In this document: positions 1-8,264 of the stretch, in pieces | Layout of the letters: each line of letters begins with the position of its first letter | Position numbering within the stretch: the stretch's first letter is position 1 | NCBI GenBank assembly: GCA_016287245.1 | Contig: JAEEWG010000011.1 | Span: forward strand, 1-64,000 | Reading direction: 5' to 3' | Source: Clostridia bacterium | GTDB taxonomy: Bacteria; Bacillota; Clostridia; Saccharofermentanales; Saccharofermentanaceae | DNA length: 64,000 bases | Notes under the pieces: model-generated | The model's database searches: none | Told to the model about the DNA's origin: nothing | The model's input: the letters and a program-made list of their open reading frames with translations, nothing else | Position numbers and translations under genes: made by a program

Positions 1-206
1 CAACAAAACTCGGAATACTCAACAGTTTTATGCCATTATACCCCCTTTTTAAGCGCCGTAACAGCACAAATTACGAACGTTTACAAGTCGAGAATAATCC
101 AACACTAATTTAGTTTTTCATTTAAGTAACTGGAATAGTGCCTGAATTGAATTGAATAATTAAAACGTAGTATTACTATTTCATTCAACGGTTTATATTA
201 TTTACT
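1..206. other. AT-rich intergenic stretch, nothing recognised
   Basis: This is an AT-rich gene-free stretch downstream of the leftward transporter gene. I see no clear gene, tRNA or strong hairpin terminator in it. A neighbouring gene outside the window may use it as a promoter region. Confidence 0.5.
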
Positions 207-1529
207 TCACCCAAAGAAAACTGGTACCAGGAAGGAAGCCAGCAAGATAATCACCGCTCCTCCAAGTCTTGAAGATATCTGCGCAAATGGCATCAACTTC
301 ATCCGTTTGGAAGCCATGAGAACAGCTACATCTCCGGTTCCACCCATGTTCGCCATACAGAGTCCGGCGGTAATCGCCGCTTCGATTGGGTAGAATCCGA
401 CTACTCTTCCGATAAGAGCAGATCCGAGAACTGCGCCAAGGACGGTTACAAGTACAAGCACGATGTACTGGAGGTTAAATGCATCAATGATCTGTCCCAT
501 ATCGGTATAGGCCATACCGATACCCAGCATCAATGCAGCAGTCCAGTTCTTCGAAACAAAGGAATACCAGAGAGAAGCATTCTCTTCGTATTCTTCCGGG
601 ATAAGATTGAAGCTCTTGGCTAGTGCTACGCCAATGATCATCCAGGCATAGGGATGGATATCTAATCCCAGCTTCTTAATGAGGAAAGCAACTAAGCAGC
701 CAAAAGCATAGAAAGATGTAGAGACGATCACGCCTTTGGCATAACTCTCCACACTTCTATCCTTAGGTTCTTTCTTCTCTTCTTTAAGAGATGGATCATC
801 CGAACGCATGAGCGATCCATTACCTGTAAGAGACGGACATGCTTCTCCCAGTCTGTTCAAAAGGCCACCGCAAACAATAGCGAAAGCATTTCCCAGAGCA
901 ACTGCAGGAACCAGACGACTGAGAATAGTCTCAGAAGGAATACTCAATGCACTTTCAAACACCTTGGCAATCGGAACCGCACCAGCTCCCATGCCGCCTC
1001 CCATGATGGGCATACCAATATAAGCAATTGATTCACCGGCACTCATGCCGAAGAGATAACCAACTGCGGCAACTCCTGCAAGGGCTACAACAACAGCTCC
1101 GACAATACAAGGCAGATATCTTATAGCTGCACGAATAAGGAGTTTACGGTTCATGCCAAGGATCGATCCTGTGATCAAGGCGGCAATATAGAAATCCAGG
1201 AACCCTGCTCCCTTCATGAAGGTGGAACAATTCTCCACAATATCTGTCGGAACAAGATGCCAGTAAACGATCGCAGCACCCACAAAGATACAGACAATGG
1301 CACCGCCTCCGAGGAAGGTTTTCACAAATGGTGTGATATTACCTGTCTGATTGAGAAGTTCACCGAACACCATAAGAAACAGGAACGCACCTACCATTCC
1401 GGTAGGAAACGCACCCAACACACAGCCGGTGATTATGATAAGCGAGATGATAATGAACCACTTTATTTCAAATCCCGCGATACGGACCTTACGTAAACTA
1501 AAATCTTTACTCTTCCTACTCACAAACAT
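207..1529 (-). CDS. 2-hydroxycarboxylate (citrate/malate) transporter, 2HCT family
   Basis: A polytopic inner-membrane carrier of about 440 residues with some 11 hydrophobic segments. It matches the 2HCT family (CitS, MleP, CimH), which move citrate, malate or lactate with Na+ or H+ or by exchange. The two re-entrant-loop signatures of this family are visible: GGGMGAG near residue 190 of the long reading frame, and MGGTGD near residue 403. The reading frame is open to 1556, but the ATG at 1529 is chosen because AGGA lies eight bases before it. The gene lies downstream of an amidotransferase-like hydrolase in the same direction, with about 115 bases between them, so the two may be cotranscribed. 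The exact substrate cannot be told from sequence. Confidence 0.85.
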   Translation of the reverse strand: MFVSRKSKDFSLRKVRIAGFEIKWFIIISLIIITGCVLGAFPTGMVGAFLFLMVFGELLNQTGNITPFVKTFLGGGAIVCIFVGAAIVYWHLVPTDIVENCSTFMKGAGFLDFYIAALITGSILGMNRKLLIRAAIRYLPCIVGAVVVALAGVAAVGYLFGMSAGESIAYIGMPIMGGGMGAGAVPIAKVFESALSIPSETILSRLVPAVALGNAFAIVCGGLLNRLGEACPSLTGNGSLMRSDDPSLKEEKKEPKDRSVESYAKGVIVSTSFYAFGCLVAFLIKKLGLDIHPYAWMIIGVALAKSFNLIPEEYEENASLWYSFVSKNWTAALMLGIGMAYTDMGQIIDAFNLQYIVLVLVTVLGAVLGSALIGRVVGFYPIEAAITAGLCMANMGGTGDVAVLMASKRMKLMPFAQISSRLGGAVIILLASFLVPVFFG

Positions 1530-1645
1530 CCCCCCAGTCCTGATGTGTGAATACACGGCCGATACCTATTTCCATAATAAGGCATATGAGCGGGATAATC
1601 TAGAGGAATGCTTGAACGAACTCACAGTTTCGTCTCGAAGATAAA

Positions 1646-2347
1646 TCAAATAACCGAATCAATAAATGCCTTGAATATCTTCTGACTGTTTTCGTCCTTG
1701 AGATACGAAAACTCCGGATGCCATTGTACCGCCCACAAGAACCGGTGATCGGGCATATATAATCCTTCTACCAGTCCATCCTCTGCAGTTGCCATTACTT
1801 TGAGACAGGGGGCTACATCCTTCACTGCTTGATGGTGATAACTATTGACCTGAATCTTCTCTGTATTCAAGCAACTGTACAGCGGGGATTCCTTCAGTAT
1901 ATTCACCTCATGAACCGGGACATCATATGGTGGCTCCTGATGGTGATTTAATTCAGAATCGAACTGTGTCGGAAGATCCTGATAGAGGGTTCCGCCGAGT
2001 GCTGCATTGATGAACTGGATGCCTCTGCAGATGCCAAGAACTGGCTTATTCGTCTCAATCGCCATGCGGAGTACGATCTTCTCCATCTCATCGCGCTTCT
2101 TACAGCTGCTGACACCCTCGATCGGCTCCTCACCATAGAGTTCGGGGGAAACATCGTGGCCTCCGGCAAAAAGAATACCATCCGTAATACTCATGAGATG
2201 ACGAAGCTCCTGCTCATCTGTGAGCATCGGGAACATGATCGGAGTTCCTCCGGCCTGCATGATCCCCTCAAAATACCCGGGAAGCATCCACATACTCTCT
2301 TTCTCATCATCCCATAACGGCATCACGCCTATAATCGGTTTTTGCAT
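1646..2347 (-). CDS. Gamma-glutamyl-gamma-aminobutyrate hydrolase-like protein (peptidase C26, class I glutamine amidotransferase fold)
   Basis: A 233-residue cytosolic protein of the peptidase C26 family, whose characterised members cleave gamma-glutamyl amide bonds (for example PuuD on gamma-glutamyl-GABA). The catalytic triad is visible: the nucleophile Cys107 in GICRGIQ, and His210 and Glu212 in WHPEF. Length fits the family (about 230-250 residues). The start has AGGAGA a few bases upstream. It stands first in a possible two-gene unit with the 2HCT transporter. No other polyamine genes are nearby, so PuuD function itself is not supported and the substrate remains open. Confidence 0.85.
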   Translation of the reverse strand: MQKPIIGVMPLWDDEKESMWMLPGYFEGIMQAGGTPIMFPMLTDEQELRHLMSITDGILFAGGHDVSPELYGEEPIEGVSSCKKRDEMEKIVLRMAIETNKPVLGICRGIQFINAALGGTLYQDLPTQFDSELNHHQEPPYDVPVHEVNILKESPLYSCLNTEKIQVNSYHHQAVKDVAPCLKVMATAEDGLVEGLYMPDHRFLWAVQWHPEFSYLKDENSQKIFKAFIDSVI

Positions 2348-2367
2348 ATCCGTCTCCTAATTAAATA

Positions 2368-2393
2368 GGCGTCTCATCCTAAGATGAAACGCC
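2368..2393 (-). terminator. Stem-loop between the hydrolase and the 290-aa protein
   Basis: An 11-bp stem (GGCGTCTCATC with GATGAAACGCC, one wobble) closes a four-base loop. It lies just downstream of the leftward gene ending at 2478 and upstream of the C26 hydrolase. The run after it on the minus strand is AT-rich but not a clean U tract, so it is a weak terminator or a leader hairpin. Confidence 0.5.
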
Positions 2394-2477
2394 GTTGTTT
2401 CTTACTGATTCAGATCATCACTATTCATTCTCTTCCTAATTGCATCCCTATACAAGCTCATTATACCATCTCTTCGA

Positions 2478-3350
2478 TCAGTTATATACTTCATCGTCCT
2501 TTTGGCACAATCCCTTCAGCTGGCAGTATGCTTCGACTAATTCCGGCTCACGGAACACGGGCTTCTTCACTTCCTTGACCATGGACGTCTGAAGCTTCGA
2601 AGAGACGGCCACGATGTCAAACTTTCTCAGGAGCTTGATGTTCAGGAATTTAAGGTTCTTTTCGAGCGTAGGCAGTCTGTCGCATCTCACATTCGGGGAA
2701 CAGCGGTTGTTGAATGCGTCGTCTCCGCCTACGATCAGTCTGGGAAATACATCACATGGAAGATCCATTTTCTCGGCAAGGATATCTTTCACCAGTTCTT
2801 TCTGCTTCTCCAGTTCTTCACGGACATTCAGTTTCATTAACTTGACGGTCTTTACATCAAACCAGCAGCAGTAGCCATCTTCATCGACTCCTGCATCCCC
2901 GACCGGGACAAAGAGGTTCAGAAGGTAGATCCCAGAGGGGACGATCAGAATGGCATCGATGGGTTCGGAATTGTCAGAGCCGGAAAATCTTAAATCGAAC
3001 AGGACCTTCCCCTTCAGGTCTTTGGCAACCTTCTCAAGGATCTTCTGAAACTTCTTCCTGTCCCTTATCTCCATCTTGATCTGCTGCTTATCCCGGTTCC
3101 AGATGTCAATCGTCATTTCAAATTTCCGGATCGCAAACTTCACGTACGAATTCTGCACAGAAGGGAGCTTCCTGAATTTAGCAAGACAATCCTCAAGGGA
3201 ATGTTTCTTTCCTTCTTCTTTTCCAAATACATCACGGATAATGGATCTCTCGATCTGCTTGAGGTTGTAATAGCGGTCCTCTACCGTATAGATCGTACGC
3301 AGTCCGGATGTGATCTTCGTTTCCAGTTCTTCATTTATGTTCACTACCAT
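2478..3350 (-). CDS. Uncharacterised 290-aa cytosolic protein, possible nuclease-like core
   Basis: I do not recognise a named family. The protein has a charged helical N-terminal half (about residues 1-110), then a segment around residues 118-150 with an aspartate in PIDAILIVPSGIYLLNLF. This faintly recalls the strand pattern of NERD and other restriction-like nuclease folds, but the usual downstream E-x-K is not clear, so this is only a suggestion. There is no signal peptide or membrane segment. The ATG has GGGAGG nine bases upstream. It sits downstream of a 205-aa membrane-anchored protein in the same direction but behind a terminator, so it is probably transcribed separately. Confidence 0.55.
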   Translation of the reverse strand: MVVNINEELETKITSGLRTIYTVEDRYYNLKQIERSIIRDVFGKEEGKKHSLEDCLAKFRKLPSVQNSYVKFAIRKFEMTIDIWNRDKQQIKMEIRDRKKFQKILEKVAKDLKGKVLFDLRFSGSDNSEPIDAILIVPSGIYLLNLFVPVGDAGVDEDGYCCWFDVKTVKLMKLNVREELEKQKELVKDILAEKMDLPCDVFPRLIVGGDDAFNNRCSPNVRCDRLPTLEKNLKFLNIKLLRKFDIVAVSSKLQTSMVKEVKKPVFREPELVEAYCQLKGLCQKDDEVYN

Positions 3351-3401
3351 ATCGCATATCCTCCCAAGTTATATTTCAATAACGTGAGAAGATTTTCACG
3401 C

Positions 3402-3433
3402 GAAAAAATGGGCATCTCATCATCGGGATGCCC
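3402..3433 (-). terminator. Rho-independent terminator of the 205-aa gene
   Basis: On the minus strand GGGCATC pairs with GATGCCC and is followed by ATTTTTT. It lies 45 bases after the stop of the leftward gene ending at 3478. Confidence 0.8.
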
Positions 3434-3477
3434 AAAGTATATTCATATAAGAACAAGGGAAACAGCCGTTTCTTCTG

Positions 3478-4095
3478 TTAATTCCAGTATCTCTCATAGG
3501 TACTGAGTTCCATGATCATCGCATACACAGGTACCTGCTCGGCGGAGAGGGATCTTAGGACTTTACTGGGGATCAGGGCCGTATCGTCTGCAAAGCCCGG
3601 GGCACTGCTATTTCCCCAGATGATCATGCTCTTTACCGTGGAGGATGGGATACTGGAGATCAGGCCAACCTCCTTCATCTTTTCGAACTTGGCATTGCCG
3701 AAATAAACGATATAGTAGCCGTAGTTTGCACGAAGTTCACTTAATGCGGCCCACTGGTCATCCGAGATAAAAAGATCGCCCTTCGGATCGTTGATAATGA
3801 TCATATGCCCGACATGGCCGGCGGGAGAATCGACGGTTTCCAGAGATTCCTCGTTAAAGTTATAGACCTTTCTTGCACGGAAATTCGATGGAGCACCGAG
3901 ATCCGCTCCGATATACATAACATCCAGGTTTCGGGAATTAATAGTCTCGGCAGCCGATTCGACCATTTTCATCTGATTCTGACGGATCTTCTCGTCATCC
4001 TTATCACTACCGAATATTTTCACAAAGCAGATAAGCATAAATGCCAGCACAACAAGCGACATCAGCGCGTACATTGACCATCTCCGACTTCCCAT
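3478..4095 (-). CDS. Uncharacterised membrane-anchored protein, 205 aa
   Basis: One N-terminal hydrophobic helix (about residues 8-27) is preceded by Arg residues and followed by a charged stretch, so the protein is probably anchored with most of its chain outside. There is no lipobox cysteine. The rest is a mixed alpha/beta domain with an NDPKGDLFISDDQ segment and no motif I recognise. GAGGAGG lies five bases before the ATG. It is a single-gene unit ended by a clear terminator. Confidence 0.6.
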   Translation of the reverse strand: MGSRRWSMYALMSLVVLAFMLICFVKIFGSDKDDEKIRQNQMKMVESAAETINSRNLDVMYIGADLGAPSNFRARKVYNFNEESLETVDSPAGHVGHMIIINDPKGDLFISDDQWAALSELRANYGYYIVYFGNAKFEKMKEVGLISSIPSSTVKSMIIWGNSSAPGFADDTALIPSKVLRSLSAEQVPVYAMIMELSTYERYWN

Positions 4096-4212
4096 AGGAA
4101 CCTCCTCATCTCTTCCAAATGTTTCGTCATACTAGATTATAGCGCAAATGATTTTGACTCTACCACCGACGAATCGGCAAGAATCGCGGTACTAATTCTC
4201 ACTGTTTGGCGG

Positions 4213-4851
4213 TTAAACGGGAATCGAACGGACGATCTGCGCGACCTTTTCGGCCAGGATCCTGTGCCCTTCCCCGGTCAGATGCAGCGAATCCGCATCG
4301 GACGGATAGATAAATTCCGCGGCATCCAGGAACAGACAGTCCTTACTTTCGGCGATGCGGCGGTACTCTTTCGGGAACTTCTTCGATTCCTCGATGGAGC
4401 GGGGCGCAAATGCGGAAGAGAATACAGAGTTCGGCATGTCTTTTCCGATCTCCGGCGGACTTATAAGGACGATCTTCGGGACAAAGCCCTGCTTTTCTTT
4501 CGTGAAGGACTGGATCACATCGACGAGGATCCCGGCGTTATCGGCAATTTCCCCAGCCGTCAGGTGGAAGACTTCTTTTAGATCATTGGTGCCGAGCATC
4601 AGGACCACGATATCCACGGGCTTATGGGAATTGAGGCACGGGCGCAGGTAGTCAAGGCCGTTCTTCCAGCCTTCGATCGGATCATCGGTGACCGTCGTTC
4701 TGCCGTTACAGCCTTCCTCGATCACGTGGTAGCCTTCTCCGAGAAGCTTGGTCAGGACACCCGGCCAGCGGACGTCCTCAGGATAGCGAAGACCCGTTTT
4801 CGGATCGTAGCCATAGGTATTCGAATCTCCATAACAAAGAACAGTCGTCAT
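4213..4851 (-). CDS. SGNH/GDSL-type esterase or arylesterase
   Basis: A 212-residue hydrolase of the SGNH fold. Block I is GDSN with nucleophile Ser10, block III is GTND at residues 87-90, and block V is DSLH near the C-terminus, which gives the catalytic Asp and His. There is no signal peptide, so it is probably cytosolic. The family includes arylesterases and acyl-CoA thioesterases acting on short acyl esters. The start is supported by AAAGGAAGG nine bases upstream. It lies downstream of tRNA-Val but behind that tRNA's terminator, so it is likely a separate transcript. Confidence 0.85.
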   Translation of the reverse strand: MTTVLCYGDSNTYGYDPKTGLRYPEDVRWPGVLTKLLGEGYHVIEEGCNGRTTVTDDPIEGWKNGLDYLRPCLNSHKPVDIVVLMLGTNDLKEVFHLTAGEIADNAGILVDVIQSFTKEKQGFVPKIVLISPPEIGKDMPNSVFSSAFAPRSIEESKKFPKEYRRIAESKDCLFLDAAEFIYPSDADSLHLTGEGHRILAEKVAQIVRSIPV

Positions 4852-4873
4852 ATCGTAGGACCTTCCTTTCTCT

Positions 4874-4910
4874 TAACAAAAAAAGCAGCTCCGAATCCGG
4901 AACTGCCTTT
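4874..4910 (-). terminator. Terminator after tRNA-Val
   Basis: On the minus strand GCAGTTCCG pairs with CGGAGCTGC (one G-U) around a GAT loop, followed by seven T residues. It ends the tRNA transcript before the SGNH hydrolase gene. Confidence 0.8.
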
Positions 4911-4912
4911 TC

Positions 4913-4989
4913 TGGTGGGTAGTATTGGACTCGAACCAACGACCCCTTGCATGTCAAGCAAGTACTCTAACCAGCTGAGCTAACCACCC
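4913..4989 (-). tRNA. tRNA-Val (anticodon GAC)
   Basis: The 77-base minus-strand sequence folds as a full cloverleaf. The acceptor stem is GGGTGGT/ACTACCC, the D stem GCTC/GAGT, the anticodon stem CTTGC/GCAAG with loop TTGACAT, and the T stem GTTGG/CCAAT with TTCGAGT. The anticodon at positions 34-36 is GAC, which reads GUC and GUU valine codons. The 3' CCA is encoded. No other tRNA was seen nearby. Confidence 0.95.
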
Positions 4990-5066
4990 ATGCGACTTTC
5001 AGATTTTACTAAAAGTCGGAAAATAAATCAAGGGCTTACCGAAAACTCGGGGGCAGAAATAAGGGA

Positions 5067-5282
5067 TCAGGCTTCGCCTAAGTACTTATAGTCCTTCCCT
5101 TCCACTACGGCTTTGACCTTCTCTTCGTCCCAGGAAGCACCCTCTGCGATCTCGATCTCACAGGAATTGGTGGTGTGGTTCGGGGTCGCTTTAGCTACGA
5201 AATCGAGCTCTTCCAGTCCTTTTTTCACGGAAGCCTCGCAATGGCCGCACATCATGCCTTCGATCTTAACTGTTTTCTTCAT
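5067..5282 (-). CDS. Probable internal translation product of copA: CopZ-like copper chaperone
   Basis: An in-frame ATG at 5282 inside copA is preceded by AAAGGAG with a seven-base spacer, the best possible spacing. The codons giving Glu-Lys-Arg-Ser-Asn-Asp carry the site. Starting there yields a 71-residue protein with the HMA metal site GMMCGHC, exactly the size and form of the CopZ chaperone that delivers Cu+ to CopA. No separate copZ is seen in the operon. That this site is used is inference; the site itself is plain in the sequence. If unused, the segment is only the C-terminal HMA domain of CopA. Confidence 0.55.
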   Translation of the reverse strand: MKKTVKIEGMMCGHCEASVKKGLEELDFVAKATPNHTTNSCEIEIAEGASWDEEKVKAVVEGKDYKYLGEA

Positions 5283-7700
5283 ATCGTTACTCCTTTTCTC
5301 CGTTTCCGGAACCGTTATTTCTTCGGGGACATCCCCGGGAAGATCAAGATCTAAATTCCCGCCTCTTCTTAGCGGGCGGTCGGAAGAACTGTCGTGCATC
5401 TTAAACAGATTCAGCCGAAGCGCGTTCATACAGACCGTAAAACTGCTGATACTCATGGCTGCCGCCCCGATCATGGGATTCATCTTCCAAGACAGGATAC
5501 CTGCCGCGATCGGGATACAGATCACGTTATACAAGAATGCCCAGAAAAGGTTTTCATGGATATTCTTCAGGGTCTTCCGGCTTAACCGGACCGCCGCGGC
5601 GACATCTTTAATGGAGTTATTCATCAGGACGATGTCCGCGGATTCGATGGCGACATCCGTGCCGGCACCGATCGCGATCCCGATATCCGCTGTCGTGAGG
5701 GCCGGGGCATCGTTGATGCCGTCACCGACCATAATGACGCGGGCGGGCTTATCGGAGCTACTTCCCTGAAGCTTCTTAATGACATCGGCTTTTCCCTCCG
5801 GAAGGACATCCGCCACCACGTGATCGACACCGGCCTTCTTCCCTATTGCGTCCGCGGTCTTCCGGTTATCGCCGGTCAGCATCACGACCGAAAGGCCCAG
5901 GTTTTGAAGCTCTTTGATCCCCTCTTCGGAATCATCCTTCATGGTGTCGGCCACGGAGATAATGCCTAAAAGCTTACCGTCCTCTTCAAAAAAGAGCGGG
6001 GTCTGGCCTTCTCTGGCGCATCTTTCTTCTTCGTTTGCTAGAGAAGCCGGGATCGGAAGGAGGCTTCGCATATATTTGCCGCTTCCGCCGTGGAGGAGCT
6101 TCCCGGAGAGTTTTCCTTCGAGGCCGGAACCGGCATGGATGGAAAATGCCGTTACTTCAGGGATCTCCTTATCCGGGGAAGTGTTCTGGTACTCTGTGAC
6201 GATCGCCTTCGCTAAGGGATGTTCGCTTTTCCTCTCGAGGGCATAGGCCTTCGAAAGAAGGTCTTCCTTCTCTACGCCTTCCGACGGGAGGATCTCCACG
6301 ACACGCGGCTCACCGGACGTAATGGTGCCGGTCTTATCGAGTGCGACGACCTCCGCTCTTCCCAGAAGCTCCAGCGCTTCACTGGTCTTAAAGAGGACTC
6401 CGTTTCGGGCGCCCAGACCATTACCGACCATAATGGCAACAGGGGTCGCAAGGCCTAAAGCGCAGGGGCAGGAGATCACGAGGACCGAGATCCCGCGGGC
6501 GAGGGCGAAGCTCGCTTCTTTTCCAGCCAGAAGCCAGGCGGCGATAACAAATATAGCGATACCAATGACTGCGGGAACGAAGATCCCCGAGACTCTATCT
6601 GCGATACGGGCGATCGGGGCTTTTGTGGCCGAGGCCTCCGACACCATCTGTATGATCCGTGACAGTGTCGTATCTTCTCCGACACGGGTCGCCTGACACT
6701 TCAAAAAGCCCGAGCGGTTGATCGTGGCCGCGCTGACCTTAAGTCCGGGCTCTTTATCTACAGGGACCGATTCACCGGTCAGGGCCGATTCATCGACGGC
6801 GCTCTCGCCTTCCAGGACGATCCCGTCTACAGGGATGCTTTCGCCGGGCTTTACGAGGAAGATATCCCCGACGACGACTTCCTCGACAGGAACGATCAGC
6901 TCGGCGGACGGATCTTTTGCAGCAGAAAGATCACATGTCTCCCCGTCACAGGCTCGAAGGACACGGGCGGTCTTCGGAGACAGATCGATCAGGCTCTTTA
7001 AGGCATTGGTGGTTCTGCCTTTACTTATCGACTCCAGGGTCTTCCCGACCGTAATGAGGGCGGGGATCATGGCTGCCGACTCAAAATAGAGCTGCCCGTG
7101 ATAGAGCTCGTGCAGATCGGCATTTACGGAGCCGGTAGTGATCATGCCGCACATCTTAAAGAAGACGAAAAGGCTCCAGAGGAAAGACACGCCGGAGCCT
7201 AAGGCCACAAGCGTATCCATATTCGGGGCGCCGTGAAGAAGCGACTTCGTGCCGCTTTCGAAGAACTTTCTGTTGATGATCATCACGATCAGGGCAAGGA
7301 TCATCTGAAGAAGCGTCAGGCCCAGATGGTTATGCTCAAAATAGGAGGGCAGCGGGAGATTCCACATATTGTGGCCCATGCTGACATACATAAGGAGCAG
7401 AAGGAATCCTGCGGAGAGGATGAGCCTTCGAACAAGCTTCGGAGTCTCGGTATCTTTAAGGTCCTCCGAGATCTGGGGCTTGGGATCAGATGCGGACGAT
7501 CCGGATTTGAGGCGCGCGGAATACCCGGCCTTCTCGACCGCGGCGATCACGTCTTTCGGATCCGCCTCGCCCGATACGCCCATGGAATTCGTAAGAAGGC
7601 TGACCGCCACTTCCGTGACGCCCGGCACCGCGGAGACCGCTTTCTCCACACGCGCGACACATGCCGCGCAGCTCATTCCCGTAACCTGATACTGTATCAT
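5067..7700 (-). CDS. copA: Copper-exporting P1B-type ATPase with N- and C-terminal HMA domains
   Basis: An 877-residue Cu+ efflux pump. In order: HMA domain with GMSCAAC (Cys11, Cys14); transmembrane helices from about residue 92; actuator loop with TGES near 308-311; intramembrane metal site CPC at 411-413; phosphorylation site Asp455 in DKTGT; the SEHP motif; GDGINDAP; final helices; then an acidic linker and a second HMA domain (about 807-877) with MMCGHC (Cys818, Cys821). It follows csoR by 44 bases and shares the CsoR-controlled promoter. Oddity: the C-terminal HMA begins with an in-frame ATG that has its own strong ribosome binding site, so a separate chaperone may also be made (see the internal site). 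Confidence 0.95.
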   Translation of the reverse strand: MIQYQVTGMSCAACVARVEKAVSAVPGVTEVAVSLLTNSMGVSGEADPKDVIAAVEKAGYSARLKSGSSASDPKPQISEDLKDTETPKLVRRLILSAGFLLLLMYVSMGHNMWNLPLPSYFEHNHLGLTLLQMILALIVMIINRKFFESGTKSLLHGAPNMDTLVALGSGVSFLWSLFVFFKMCGMITTGSVNADLHELYHGQLYFESAAMIPALITVGKTLESISKGRTTNALKSLIDLSPKTARVLRACDGETCDLSAAKDPSAELIVPVEEVVVGDIFLVKPGESIPVDGIVLEGESAVDESALTGESVPVDKEPGLKVSAATINRSGFLKCQATRVGEDTTLSRIIQMVSEASATKAPIARIADRVSGIFVPAVIGIAIFVIAAWLLAGKEASFALARGISVLVISCPCALGLATPVAIMVGNGLGARNGVLFKTSEALELLGRAEVVALDKTGTITSGEPRVVEILPSEGVEKEDLLSKAYALERKSEHPLAKAIVTEYQNTSPDKEIPEVTAFSIHAGSGLEGKLSGKLLHGGSGKYMRSLLPIPASLANEEERCAREGQTPLFFEEDGKLLGIISVADTMKDDSEEGIKELQNLGLSVVMLTGDNRKTADAIGKKAGVDHVVADVLPEGKADVIKKLQGSSSDKPARVIMVGDGINDAPALTTADIGIAIGAGTDVAIESADIVLMNNSIKDVAAAVRLSRKTLKNIHENLFWAFLYNVICIPIAAGILSWKMNPMIGAAAMSISSFTVCMNALRLNLFKMHDSSSDRPLRRGGNLDLDLPGDVPEEITVPETEKRSNDMKKTVKIEGMMCGHCEASVKKGLEELDFVAKATPNHTTNSCEIEIAEGASWDEEKVKAVVEGKDYKYLGEA

Positions 7701-7744
7701 TACTTATTTACTCTAAACTTTCTAACCGGATCTTCCCGGTGGAT

Positions 7745-8056
7745 TTACTTCATCAGTTTCTGCATGACCTTAAGAAACTCATCGATCGCTTCGTCTTTTC
7801 CGGCGCGGATATCGTCCGCCACACAGGAACGCATATGGCAGGCCATCAGTTCTTTGTTAAAGCTGTTGAGCGCCGAGGTGACTGCCGAGACCTGAACAAG
7901 GATATCGGGGCAGTAGGCATCTTCTTCGATCATGTTCTCGATGCCGCGGATCTGGCCCTCGGCCCGGCGAAGGCGCTTCAGAAGCTCCTTCTTCTCTTCT
8001 TCCGAACGCATCTTCTTTCGGTCGCTGCAGTGCGGACATTTTCGCGTTGAACTCAT
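7745..8056 (-). CDS. csoR: CsoR-family copper-sensing repressor
   Basis: A 103-residue helical DNA-binding protein of the CsoR/RcnR (DUF156) family. The Cu(I) ligand set is present: Cys in YCPDIL, then His and Cys in ACHMRSC. An extra N-terminal CPHC pair precedes the conserved core; its role is unknown. Cu(I) binding releases such repressors from G-tract palindromes, and two of these lie directly upstream. The start is firm, with AAAGGAG seven bases before the ATG. First gene of the csoR-copA operon. Confidence 0.93.
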   Translation of the reverse strand: MSSTRKCPHCSDRKKMRSEEEKKELLKRLRRAEGQIRGIENMIEEDAYCPDILVQVSAVTSALNSFNKELMACHMRSCVADDIRAGKDEAIDEFLKVMQKLMK

Positions 8057-8108
8057 AACTTTACTCCTTTATCGGCCACTTCGCGGGCCGGATGAACTCC
8101 CTTTATCG

Positions 8109-8127
8109 CATACCCCCAGGGGGTATG
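8109..8127. promoter_or_regulatory. CsoR-type operator 2 (in the leader)
   Basis: The palindrome CATACCCCC-A-GGGGGTATG, nine-base arms around one base, matches the TACCCC/GGGGTA form of CsoR operators. It lies downstream of the predicted transcription start, between promoter and csoR, and its centre is 36 bp from that of operator 1. Confidence 0.85.
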
Positions 8128-8140
8128 TCTTTACATCGCT

Positions 8141-8169
8141 ATTTTATACCCCCCGGGGGTATATGTCAA
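8141..8169 (-). promoter_or_regulatory. csoR-copA promoter with CsoR operator 1 in its spacer
   Basis: On the minus strand TTGACA (8164-8169) and TAAAAT (8141-8146) are 17 bp apart. The spacer holds the palindrome ATACCCCCCGGGGGTAT (8146-8162). A bound CsoR tetramer would therefore cover the core promoter. Promoter strength and repression are inferred from the sequence. Confidence 0.88.
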
Positions 8170-8202
8170 CCTGGACTCATGGAACGGATCTTTTCGGGCA
8201 TA

Positions 8203-8243
8203 AAAAGAAAGGAGCCGCCATGAAATGGCAGCCCCCCGCTATC
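8203..8243 (-). terminator. Terminator of the Met/Gln-rich zinc-ribbon gene
   Basis: On the minus strand GCTGCCAT pairs with ATGGCGGC (one wobble), followed by a T-rich run (TTTCTTTTT). It lies about 25 bases after the stop at 8265. Confidence 0.7.
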
Positions 8244-8264
8244 AGGAAGTTCTCCGATATGAAT

